Assembly: GCF_025979705.1 (NCBI RefSeq)
Contig: NZ_CP110136.1
Coordinates: forward strand, 2,356,001-2,420,000
From: Hymenobacter sp. YIM 151858-1
GTDB taxonomy: Bacteria; Bacteroidota; Bacteroidia; Cytophagales; Hymenobacteraceae
Reading direction: 5' to 3'
Length of the DNA stretch: 64,000 nt
Shown here: in pieces, positions 55,217 through 62,881 of the stretch
Layout of the letters: each line of letters opens with the position of its first letter
Position numbering within the stretch: the stretch's first letter is position 1
Made by a program: the position numbers and the translations under genes
The notes under the pieces: model-generated
Told to the model about the DNA's origin: nothing
Databases searched by the model: none
What the model saw: only the letters and a program-made list of their open reading frames with translations

Positions 55217-55517
55217 TCAAATGGCTTCAAATCTAAAGGAATTGCTCGGGCCCCTAGCGCTGCCGTGAAATTGGCCGCATAACAAGCTTTTGTATCGCCG
55301 TGAGCGGCAGCTCCGTATGGGATTAAAAAGGAATTTGGCTGGCGGAACGAGTTATACTGCTGTTGTGGTTTTGGAAAGCATGGGGCACTGGCCGATTTTT
55401 TGCGGCATCTTGGCCCCGGCATTACTTTTCGGCCGTGCGGCGCGGGGCCATGTGCCACCGCTACTCACCCGGACGCTTCCTCAAGGTATTCCCCCTGTTC
55501 GTTCACGCCCTCCACTC
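55217..55517. other. Gene-free region between divergent genes
   Basis: No credible coding frame. The left half is lower in GC like the neighbouring orphan gene; the right half returns to normal. TACTTTTC at 55423 is one base off the -7 consensus and could serve the 55518 gene, with a leader of about 85 bases. Confidence 0.5.
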
Positions 55518-56420
55518 ATGAACATCCGTTCGATGTTGCTCGCCGCCGGCCTTGCCGGCGCCTCCGCGGCTGCTGCCGTGGCGCAGGATGCCCCGCGCCA
55601 GCTGAGCACGCCCCCCACCGTAGCCGATACCGTGCGCCGGAGCGCTGCTGCGCCCGCGCAAGCCCAGCCTGCGCCCGAGCAGGCCGCCCCGCCCCAGCAA
55701 GCACCCCAACCGCGCTACCGCATCGGCCTGAAATCGGGCCAGGTGTACGCCGCCGACGATGTGGAGCTGCGCCAACCCGTAATTGGCCGCTCGTACCTGC
55801 TGCTCAACGGCCAGCAGCGGTTTGATCTGGATCAGATTAAGTTCTATCAGGACGAAACGGGCCACTACATCCGCACCACGCTGCCCGGCTCGCGCCGCGA
55901 GGCCACGCTGCGCCGCGAAAAGCAGGGCCGCATCAGCACGTATTCCATTACCTCGCAATCATGGTCGCCGGGCGGTTTTGGCGGGCCCTGGGGCTACGGC
56001 CCCTACGGCTACGGCATGGGCCGCTACGGCTTCGGCAGCCCGTGGGGCATGGCGGGCTACCCCTACGGCGGCGGCTACCGCACCGTCAAAACCGAGTACT
56101 TCAGCAAAGACGGCGGCCCTATTCAGGACATGAACTTCCGCAACCTGAGCGTGGCGCTTTCTGATAACCCCGGCAGCGCCGAGCTGCTGCGCGATGCCGC
56201 TCGCCTAAAGCGCGTGAGCACCGCGGGCTACATTGTGGGCGGCGGCATGCTGGTGGCGGGTATGCTGAACACCTTCAGCGGCAACGCCCAGCGCATTTCG
56301 CCGCTGCTGTTCATCTCGGTGCCGGTGCTGCTGGTGCCCACCTTCGTGAGCGGCTCGCAAGCCAACAAGCTGAAGCAGGCCGTGCAGATGTACAACTACA
56401 ACGGAGCAGCTACGCGCTAA
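55518..56420 (+). CDS. Hypothetical protein with Gly/Tyr-rich segment
   Basis: 300 residues from the ATG at 55518 (MNIRSMLLAAGLAG). Signal peptide cut near AVAQD, a Pro/Ala/Gln-rich stretch (about 40-70), a small beta domain (YRIGLKSGQVYAADDVEL, FYQDETGHYIRTTL), a Gly/Tyr/Pro-rich low-complexity run (about 155-195), then a hydrophobic segment pair (about 235-280). Possibly envelope-located with a membrane tail. Family unknown. Confidence 0.75.
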   Translation: MNIRSMLLAAGLAGASAAAAVAQDAPRQLSTPPTVADTVRRSAAAPAQAQPAPEQAAPPQQAPQPRYRIGLKSGQVYAADDVELRQPVIGRSYLLLNGQQRFDLDQIKFYQDETGHYIRTTLPGSRREATLRREKQGRISTYSITSQSWSPGGFGGPWGYGPYGYGMGRYGFGSPWGMAGYPYGGGYRTVKTEYFSKDGGPIQDMNFRNLSVALSDNPGSAELLRDAARLKRVSTAGYIVGGGMLVAGMLNTFSGNAQRISPLLFISVPVLLVPTFVSGSQANKLKQAVQMYNYNGAATR

Positions 56421-56442
56421 CCCGCGGCTCCTATGCTTGCCG

Positions 56443-56478
56443 AGGCCGGTACCCACCTAGGGGCCGGCCTTCTTTTTT
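56443..56478 (+). terminator. Terminator of the Gly/Tyr-rich protein gene, loop holding CCTAGG
   Basis: AGGCCGG (56443-56449) / CCGGCCT (56464-56470) with CCTAGG in the loop, then CTTTTTT. Confidence 0.7.
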
Positions 56479-56522
56479 GCGGCAGCCCAACCGCGCGGCC
56501 GGCTCCTGCGTTTGCCAGGGTT

Positions 56523-57251
56523 GTGTCTGCCGCCCTTCCGCCATCTGCCACCGATTTTGCCCACCGCCAGGCGCTGGCCTTGCTGGCGCACGAGCGGCTG
56601 TGCCAGCTCTACGGCGCGCCGTTCCGGTTTTTCAGCGTGAAAGACCCCATGAGCGAGCTGATCAGCGCCGTGTTGTCGCACCGCACCCGCAACCAGGATT
56701 CGCACAGGGCCTACCAACAGCTGCGCGCCCGGTTTGCTACCTGGGCCGAAGTGCGCGACGCCCCCACCGCCGAGGTGCAGGAAGCCATCAGCCCGTGCAC
56801 GTGGCCCGAGCAGAAAGCGCCGCGCATCCAGGCCATTTTGCGCGAGCTAACCGAGCGGCTGCAGGGCAATTTGGCGCTCGAGTTCCTAGGTGAGCTGCCC
56901 GTGCCCGAAGCCCGTGCGTGGCTGGAAACGCTGCCCGGCGTGGGCCCCAAAACCAGCGCGGCTACCTTGCTGTTCAGCACGCTGCGGCGCCCGGCCATGC
57001 CCGTCGACAGCCACCACCACCGCGTGGCGCAGCGCCTAGGTCTGATCGGGCCCAAGGTGGGCACCGAGGCCTCGCACGCGTTGCTGGAGGCCCTGCTGCC
57101 GCCTGAGTGGGATGCGCAGCAGGTGTACGACCACCACGAGGCCCTTATGTTTCATGGGCAAAAATGCTGCTACTACCGCACGCCGGCCTGCGGCCGCTGC
57201 GTGCTGCTCGATGCATGCCCCACGGGGCAAAGCATTATGGGCGGCCGGTAA
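56523..57251 (+). CDS. nth: Endonuclease III-like DNA glycosylase
   Basis: 242 residues if started at GTG 56523; the open frame runs 30 codons further up through the preceding terminator, and no good ATG lies between. HhH-GPD fold: LSHRTRNQDS, LETLPGVGPKTSAATL with the catalytic Lys, PVDSHHHRVAQRLGL with the Asp. The iron-sulfur loop CYYRTPACGRCVLLDAC has the exact C-x6-C-x2-C-x5-C spacing. Removes oxidised pyrimidines. The start is uncertain. Confidence 0.88.
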   Translation: MSAALPPSATDFAHRQALALLAHERLCQLYGAPFRFFSVKDPMSELISAVLSHRTRNQDSHRAYQQLRARFATWAEVRDAPTAEVQEAISPCTWPEQKAPRIQAILRELTERLQGNLALEFLGELPVPEARAWLETLPGVGPKTSAATLLFSTLRRPAMPVDSHHHRVAQRLGLIGPKVGTEASHALLEALLPPEWDAQQVYDHHEALMFHGQKCCYYRTPACGRCVLLDACPTGQSIMGGR

Positions 57252-57405
57252 CGCGGGGCGGCGGCGGCAGTGGCGCAGGCCTGTGCTGGCGCTGATGATC
57301 TGCCGCTTCTGCCCACCACAATGCCTACGGCCTTCGGCAGCGCGGTTTCTTGCTACCTTGCTTCCATACGCGTGGGCTGTCGCGCGTCAGCCTTAACCAA
57401 TTGCC

Positions 57406-57609
57406 ATGAAACCTACCTACGGCGTGCCGGCCCTGCTGTCGGCCATACTTCCGGGCCTGGGCCAGCTCATCAAAGGGCAAATTCTGAAAGCCGTTTTCAT
57501 TTGGGTGATTAGCGGCATTGTGGGCTTTTTGCTTTGGTGGACGGTAATCGTTCCGTTTGCCGTGTGGGCCTGGAACGTGTACGACGCCTACAACTCACCT
57601 ACCACCTAG
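57406..57609 (+). CDS. Small TM2-like membrane protein
   Basis: 67 residues. GVPALLSAILPGLGQLIKGQ followed by two hydrophobic segments (AVFIWVISGIVGFLLWW; VIVPFAVWAWNVYDAY) resembles the TM2 fold, whose function is unknown. The TAG stop is inside CCTAGG and is 8 bases before the next ATG, so the two genes are probably co-transcribed. Confidence 0.8.
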   Translation: MKPTYGVPALLSAILPGLGQLIKGQILKAVFIWVISGIVGFLLWWTVIVPFAVWAWNVYDAYNSPTT

Positions 57610-57617
57610 GCAGCCGC

Positions 57618-57887
57618 ATGGCCACCCTGCACCTCAAAGCCAAGCCCAACGCCCGCCACAACGCCCTTGTGCTGGCGCCCGATGGCAGCGTTACGGTTCG
57701 GCTGAACGCGCCCGCGCAGGATGGCAAAGCCAACGACTGCCTGCTGCGGTTTTTGGCCGAGGTGCTGGCCCAACCCCGCAGCAGCCTCACGCTGCTCAGC
57801 GGCCACACGGCTCCGTTTAAAAGAGTTGATGTGCCCGGCCTAACGGATGCGGAGCTGCGCAGCGCCTTGCTGGCCCACGCGCACTAG
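57618..57887 (+). CDS. DUF167/YggU family protein
   Basis: 89 residues from the ATG at 57618. KAKPNARHNALVLAPDGSVTVRL and APAQDGKANDCLLRFLAEVL (split reading) are the DUF167 signature; RSSLTLLSGHTAPFKRVDV ends it. Small cytoplasmic alpha/beta protein, no known reaction. Confidence 0.92.
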   Translation: MATLHLKAKPNARHNALVLAPDGSVTVRLNAPAQDGKANDCLLRFLAEVLAQPRSSLTLLSGHTAPFKRVDVPGLTDAELRSALLAHAH

Positions 57888-57974
57888 CCGCACGGCACCA
57901 CCTAGGGCCCAAGCTCTACCTTAAGCGGGCAAACCGCGTATGCAGCAAACACGCACTCTGCCGGGCTTTTGCTC

Positions 57975-58775
57975 ATGACGATGTTTCCTACTTGGTTTAT
58001 GGCCGGCTTCTGGGGCTTGGTTTCGGGGTCGGCGCTGCTGCTGGGCGCGGCCATTGGCTATTTCGCCAACGTGCCGCAGCGCCTGATTGCCGCCATCATG
58101 GCCTTCGGCAGCGGCGTTCTTATCTCCACGCTCTCGCTCGAGCTGATGGAGGAAGCCTACGCGCAGGGTGGCTTTACGGCCAGCGCGGTAGGCTTTGTGG
58201 GCGGAGCCGCGGCCTACACGCTGGCCAACTGGCTGCTGGCGCGCTACGGCGCCAAACACCGCAAACGCTCGGGCCACCACCAGGCCGCGGAGCGGCGGCA
58301 GGTGCAAGCCGGCCAAACCGAGGGCAACAACGCCGGCGACGACAACGCCACCGCGCTGGCCGTAGGCGCCCTGCTCGATGGCATACCCGAAAGCATTGTA
58401 ATCGGCCTGAGTTTGCTGGCCGGCGGCGCAGTAAGCACCGTGGCCGTGGTAGCTATTTTCCTCTCGAATTTGCCCGAAGGCCTCAGTAGCGCGGCTGGCA
58501 TGAAGAAAGCCGGACACTCAGCGCGTTACGTGCTGCTACTGTGGGGCGGCATCGCGCTGGTGTCGGGCATATCGGCGTGGCTGGGCTATGCGGTGTTCAG
58601 CCAGTTTTCGCCGGATGTGGTGGCGGCTACTACGGCCGTGGCCGCCGGCGCCGTGCTGGCCATGATTGCCGACACCATGATTCCGGAAGCCTTTGAGGTA
58701 ACCCACAACTTTACGGGGCTGATAACGGTGCTGGGCTTCCTGGCGGCGTTCTTTCTGTCGAAAATGGGCCACTAG
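57975..58775 (+). CDS. ZIP family metal transporter
   Basis: 266 residues from the ATG at 57975 (57981 possible). Eight hydrophobic segments with a His/Gln-rich cytoplasmic loop (RSGHHQAAERRQVQAGQ). The metal sites are in segments 4 and 5: ALLDGIPESIVIGLSLL (Asp, Glu) and FLSNLPEGLSSAAG (Asn, Glu). Probable zinc or other divalent cation uptake; the His of HxxP-type ZIPs is replaced by Asp (DGIPES). Confidence 0.9.
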   Translation: MTMFPTWFMAGFWGLVSGSALLLGAAIGYFANVPQRLIAAIMAFGSGVLISTLSLELMEEAYAQGGFTASAVGFVGGAAAYTLANWLLARYGAKHRKRSGHHQAAERRQVQAGQTEGNNAGDDNATALAVGALLDGIPESIVIGLSLLAGGAVSTVAVVAIFLSNLPEGLSSAAGMKKAGHSARYVLLLWGGIALVSGISAWLGYAVFSQFSPDVVAATTAVAAGAVLAMIADTMIPEAFEVTHNFTGLITVLGFLAAFFLSKMGH

Positions 58776-58796
58776 CCTGCTTGCTTTTGCAAAAAC

Positions 58797-58830
58797 GAAA
58801 AGCCGCCAGTTTCCCCGCTGGCGGCTTTTC
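58797..58830. terminator. Terminator between the ZIP and amt genes
   Basis: Stem GAAAAGCCGCCAG (58797-58809) / CTGGCGGCTTTTC (58818-58830) between convergent genes. Confidence 0.85.
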
Positions 58831-58911
58831 TGCCTTCTGCACCCATTCCCCCAGGTTCGTGCGGCCCCGGCTTTCCCATTCTCCGGAGTGGTGGGCACGC
58901 ACGAATGCTTG

Positions 58912-60288
58912 TTATGCCAGTTTGCTGGCCTGCAGCTCTTTGCGGTAGGTGCGCTCAAAATCCTCGTCGACGTGGTACGTCGATTCTTCGTGTTGGCTTA
59001 GGTCGAGTCCTAGGTCCTCGTCGGCGGCTTTCACGCGCAGGGCAAAAAAGCGGTCCGTCAGCTTCAGCAGCGCCCACGCCCCGCCAAACGAGTAGCCCAC
59101 CACAATCAGCAACCCCAGCACGTGGTAGCCAAACACCGTGGCGGTGCCGTGGATCAGGCCCACTTTATCGGCAAACACGCCCGTAAGCAGCATGCCCACC
59201 ATGCCGCCCAGGCCGTGGCACGGAAACACATCGAGGGTATCGTCGATGGTGGTGCGGGAGTTTTGCCAGTGCACCGCCGCGTGGCTGATAAGCGCCGCCA
59301 GCACCCCGAACAGCACGCTTTGGCCGTAGCTTACGTAGCCGGCCGCGGGCGTAATGGCCACCAACCCCACCACGGCGCCCGTGCAGGCCCCTACGGCCGT
59401 GGGCTTGCCGCCGCGCACCACCTCTACCAGCAACCAGGCAAACAACGCCGCCGCCGAGGCCAGGTTGGTGTTCACGAAGGCCGTTACGGCCAGCTCGTTG
59501 GCCCCCAGGGCCGAGCCCGCGTTGAAGCCAAACCACCCAAACCACAGCAAACCCGTGCCGAGCAGCACGTAAGGCACGTTGGGCGTTGAGAACGACGACT
59601 TTTGGTGCGTGGTGCGCGGCCCCAGCACCAAGGCGCCGGCCAGCGCCGCAATGCCCGCCGAAATGTGCACCACGGTGCCGCCGGCAAAATCGAGCACGCC
59701 CCAGCGCCGCAAAAAGCCCTCGGGGTGCCACGTCCAGTGCGCCAAGGGGCAGTAGATGAACAGGCAAAACAGCACCATAAAGGCCAGATAGCCCTTAAAG
59801 CGCACCCGCTCGGCAAACGAGCCGGTAATGAGCGCGGGCGTGATGATGGCGAACTTCAGCTGAAAGGCGAAGTAGAGAATAAACGGAATGGTAGGCGACA
59901 GCACCGGATGCGGCGCCGTGCCCACTCCGCGCAGCAAGGCGTAGGTAAACGGCGAACCAATGATACCGTGCCACGAGTCGCCGTAGGCCAGCGAAAAGCC
60001 CACGAAGTAGAACACCAGCGTGATGACACCCAGGGCCACGAAGCTCTGCAGCATGGTGCTGATAACGTTTTTGGGCCGCACCATGCCCGCGTAGAAAAAC
60101 GACAGCCCCGGCGTCATGATCAGCACCATGGCGGTGGCCGTCAGCATCCAGGCTATGTCGGCGAAATTCAGCGAGCCGGGCAGGGCTACCGGGTGTGCGG
60201 CAGGCGTAGCGGCAGCAACGAGTGCGCTCAGCAGCAACCCACCTAGGGCTACCCGAGCAAAGGACAAACGCGGCGTGGTGGTTGGCAT
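58912..60288 (-). CDS. amt: Ammonium transporter
   Basis: 458 residues with a signal-like N-terminus and 11 membrane segments. Typical AmtB stretches: DIAWMLTATAMVLIMTPGL, FYAGMVRPKNVIST, DFAGGTVVHISAGIAALAGA, and the conserved pore His residues in VVHISAG and FPCHGLGGMVGMLLTG. The C-terminal tail (about 40 residues, DLSQHEESTYHVDEDFERTY) is longer than usual. No glnB/glnK gene is adjacent. Confidence 0.96.
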   Translation of the reverse strand: MPTTTPRLSFARVALGGLLLSALVAAATPAAHPVALPGSLNFADIAWMLTATAMVLIMTPGLSFFYAGMVRPKNVISTMLQSFVALGVITLVFYFVGFSLAYGDSWHGIIGSPFTYALLRGVGTAPHPVLSPTIPFILYFAFQLKFAIITPALITGSFAERVRFKGYLAFMVLFCLFIYCPLAHWTWHPEGFLRRWGVLDFAGGTVVHISAGIAALAGALVLGPRTTHQKSSFSTPNVPYVLLGTGLLWFGWFGFNAGSALGANELAVTAFVNTNLASAAALFAWLLVEVVRGGKPTAVGACTGAVVGLVAITPAAGYVSYGQSVLFGVLAALISHAAVHWQNSRTTIDDTLDVFPCHGLGGMVGMLLTGVFADKVGLIHGTATVFGYHVLGLLIVVGYSFGGAWALLKLTDRFFALRVKAADEDLGLDLSQHEESTYHVDEDFERTYRKELQASKLA

Positions 60289-60591
60289 AGATTAGATGAG
60301 CTGGTCAGCGGCTTCAGCTAATGTATGAACAAAATATATGCTTTGGTAAACACCCCCTTTATTTACATAGGCCAAAGCACAAAACATGGCTATTTATTAA
60401 AAATCACCCCTGTTTATGCATAGTCGAACCTACTGATCTATGTCTTTCAAATGAATAACCCCCCTATAAATACAAGGCGTAAGTTATAAGACCTGAACCG
60501 TAGTAATCCGTGCTTACCGCCTCGTGCTACTACTTGCTTTCGGGTGCTTGCGGCATTATCTTAAGCATAGCCTTTCAGCCATTACCAACCT
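60289..60591. other. AT-rich regulatory region between amt and alkB with three spaced repeats
   Basis: No gene. Clearly lower in GC than its surroundings. Three similar motifs, A-CCCC followed by a TTTAT-like run, begin at about 60352, 60406 and 60458, spaced 54 and 52 bases. They lie upstream of amt (minus strand) and of alkB. I found no clear -24/-12 or TAnnTTTG box. Confidence 0.5.
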
Positions 60592-61644
60592 ATGCAGCCG
60601 CGCGATTTACGCTACTTTCTGGCCTACACTGTGCCTGTGTGCGCAGCGCTCGGGTTGCTGTGGCACGGCGCATGGGCGTGGCTTACGCCGCTTGTGGTAT
60701 TTGGCGCCGTACCGTTGCTCGAGCAGCTGGTATTGCCCAGGCCCAAACCCCAGCCCGAAGAACCGGCTACCGCATCGGCGGCGTATGCGTGGGTGTTCGA
60801 TGGGTTGCTGTACCTGAATGTGCCGCTGCAGTACGGTTTGTTGGGCTGGTACCTGCACACGCTGAGCACGCAACCGCTTAACCCGGCCGAACTGGCCGGA
60901 CTTACCGCCAGCCAGGGCATTTGCTGCGGGGTGCTGGGCATCAATGTGGCGCACGAGCTGGGCCACCGCGCCAACCGGCTGGAGCAACTGCTGGCGCAAG
61001 CCCTGCTGCTCAGCAGCCTGTACCTGCACTTCTTCATCGAGCACAACCGCGGGCACCACCGGCACGTGGGCACGCCGCTCGATCCGGCTACGGCGCGCTT
61101 CGGCGAAAGCCTCTACCCGTTTGTGCTGCGCTCGATGTGGGGCGGCTGGCGCTCGGCCTGGCACCTGGAGGCCACGCGCCTGCAGCGCGCAGGCCAAGCG
61201 GTATGGCACCCGTGGCACAACCAAATGCTGCGGTTTCAGCTGCTGCAGGTGTTGGCGGTGCTGGCCGTGGGCGCGGGCCTGGGTTGGCAGGCAGCCCTGG
61301 GCTTTGTGGTGGTGGCTTTTTTGGGCGGCGCGCTGCTGGAGGCGGTAAACTACGTGGAGCACTACGGCCTGCAGCGCCGCGAGGTGCGGCCCGGGGTGTA
61401 CGAGCGGGTGCAGCCCCACCACTCCTGGAATGCCGAACAGCCCCTAGGTCGGATTTTGCTGTACGAGCTAACCCGGCACTCCGACCACCATTACCTGGCT
61501 TCGCGGCCGTACCATGCGCTGCGCTACCAACCCACCAGCCCCCAAATGCCGGCGGGCTACCCGGCCATGCTGCTGCTGGCCCTGGTGCCGCCCTTGTGGC
61601 ACCACGTAATGGACGCCCGCACGCGCGCCCTGGCGGTTTTATAA
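60592..61644 (+). CDS. alkB: AlkB-type alkane 1-monooxygenase
   Basis: 350 residues. Membrane di-iron hydroxylase of alkanes or related chains. All His motifs are seen: HELGHR (121-126), EHNRGHHRHVG (150-160), NYVEHYGL (253-260) and RHSDHHYL (295-302). Several membrane segments. No rubredoxin gene is nearby, so the electron donor is unknown. The last six bases overlap the convergent M28 peptidase gene. Confidence 0.92.
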   Translation: MQPRDLRYFLAYTVPVCAALGLLWHGAWAWLTPLVVFGAVPLLEQLVLPRPKPQPEEPATASAAYAWVFDGLLYLNVPLQYGLLGWYLHTLSTQPLNPAELAGLTASQGICCGVLGINVAHELGHRANRLEQLLAQALLLSSLYLHFFIEHNRGHHRHVGTPLDPATARFGESLYPFVLRSMWGGWRSAWHLEATRLQRAGQAVWHPWHNQMLRFQLLQVLAVLAVGAGLGWQAALGFVVVAFLGGALLEAVNYVEHYGLQRREVRPGVYERVQPHHSWNAEQPLGRILLYELTRHSDHHYLASRPYHALRYQPTSPQMPAGYPAMLLLALVPPLWHHVMDARTRALAVL

Positions 61645-62505
61645 GTTCAGGACGGCGTTCAGCACCCCGTTTACTACCTCGGCCATGCGGCGGAAATCGA
61701 GCGTGTCGATGGTATCGGTGGTTTCGTGGTAGTTGGGGTTGCGCAAAAAGGCGGTGTCGTTGATCATCACGGCGTTCCAGCCATAAGGCCAGTAGTTGCG
61801 CTGATCGGACAGGCCCGCCAGGCCGGCTTTGGCCGACAGGTTGATGCGCTGCACATCCACATCGGCTTGGGCGCGCATAAGCTGCTGCACGCGCTGCGTA
61901 AACAGCTCCTGCCCGTCGCGGCCCACCACCGTAATAAAATTGCCGGTGTTAGGGTATAGCTCGGCCAGGTTTTCGGTGGGGAAGCGCTGCGAGCCGGGCT
62001 CGTCGCGGAAATAGCCGATCATCTCGTAGCAAATCATGGCGCGCACGGTTACGCCCGCATCGTGCAGCGATTTGGCGTGCACGGCGCTGCCCATGTACTC
62101 CGAGGCGAAGTACGGCGGCTCTTCGTTGGGGTAGGCCACCAGGTCGATGCGGCGGTCGGGGGGCAGCTGGGCACCTAGGGCGTGCAGCAGGCGCGCGGTT
62201 TCGAGCAGGCCCGCCACGGCCGAGGCGTTGTCGTCGGCGCCGGGCTGCTCGCCAAACACATCGTAGTGCGCCCCCACGATGATGCGCTCGGCCTCGGGCG
62301 GACCAAACGTGGCCACGATGTTGCGGTACTGGCGGCCATCGGCCTTAAAGGCTTGCTCCTCCACGGGGCAGCCCAGCTTCTCGAACTCCCCGCGGATGTA
62401 CTCGGCGGCCCGGTTCAGCGAGGTAAGATTGCGGTAGTTGCGGGCCGGCTGCAGCGAGGTCAGAAACTGGACATCGGCGTAGAGCCGCTCTTGGTTGGCG
62501 CGCAT
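61639..62505 (-). CDS. M28 family metallopeptidase
   Basis: 288 residues. Di-zinc aminopeptidase-like fold with ligands His80 in GAHYDVFGE, Asp92 in GADDNASA, Glu pair in YPNEEPPYF, the Glu/Asp in CYEMIGYF and His in NPNYHETTDTIDTL. No signal peptide from this start. Probable aminopeptidase or glutaminyl cyclase-like enzyme. Confidence 0.9.
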   Translation of the reverse strand: MRANQERLYADVQFLTSLQPARNYRNLTSLNRAAEYIRGEFEKLGCPVEEQAFKADGRQYRNIVATFGPPEAERIIVGAHYDVFGEQPGADDNASAVAGLLETARLLHALGAQLPPDRRIDLVAYPNEEPPYFASEYMGSAVHAKSLHDAGVTVRAMICYEMIGYFRDEPGSQRFPTENLAELYPNTGNFITVVGRDGQELFTQRVQQLMRAQADVDVQRINLSAKAGLAGLSDQRNYWPYGWNAVMINDTAFLRNPNYHETTDTIDTLDFRRMAEVVNGVLNAVLNL

Positions 62506-62604
62506 AGGTGCGTTGGCTTGGTGGCGTGTGGTTGGCTATACGGCGTTCGGCCGCCGCGAAGCACAAAGCACCCCATAAAATCACAGTTGGGCGCGCTGTT
62601 CCCC

Positions 62605-62860
62605 AGGTCGCGTGGTGCTGACGAGAGGCCTCACCCCCCGGCCCCCTACCTCGCTCCAGGCGCGACATGAGGGAGAGGGGGAGCCTCGCGACCTAGGGCC
62701 ATGAAAAAGCACGTCATGTCGAGCATGCCGAGACATCTCGCGTGCTAACGCCGGATAGCATCTGCTCCCCCTCTCTTCTGGAGAGGGGACCGGGGGTGAG
62801 GTCCAACGCGAGAAGGTCCTTCGCTTGGCGGACGACAGATGAAGGATGACAGGTGCGGCA
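62605..62860. repeat. Composite intergenic repeat block, copy 3 (inverted)
   Basis: Contains CCTCACCCCCCGGCCCCC and CTACCTCGCTCC (62645), then 62712-62759, the inverse of the 48-base unit at 3481 and 24753, then CTCCCCCTCTC...GGGGAGGGGAC-like words and AAGGTCCTTCGCTTGGCGG (62813). It fills most of the 376-base gap; the first 100 bases hold nothing I recognise. Confidence 0.8.
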
Positions 62861-62881
62861 GGGAAAGCGAACTGCTGGCTG

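Noticed and set aside
60289-60591. Sigma-54 promoter for amt
   Set aside because: I looked for a TGGCAC-N5-TTGC pattern on the minus strand and found none.
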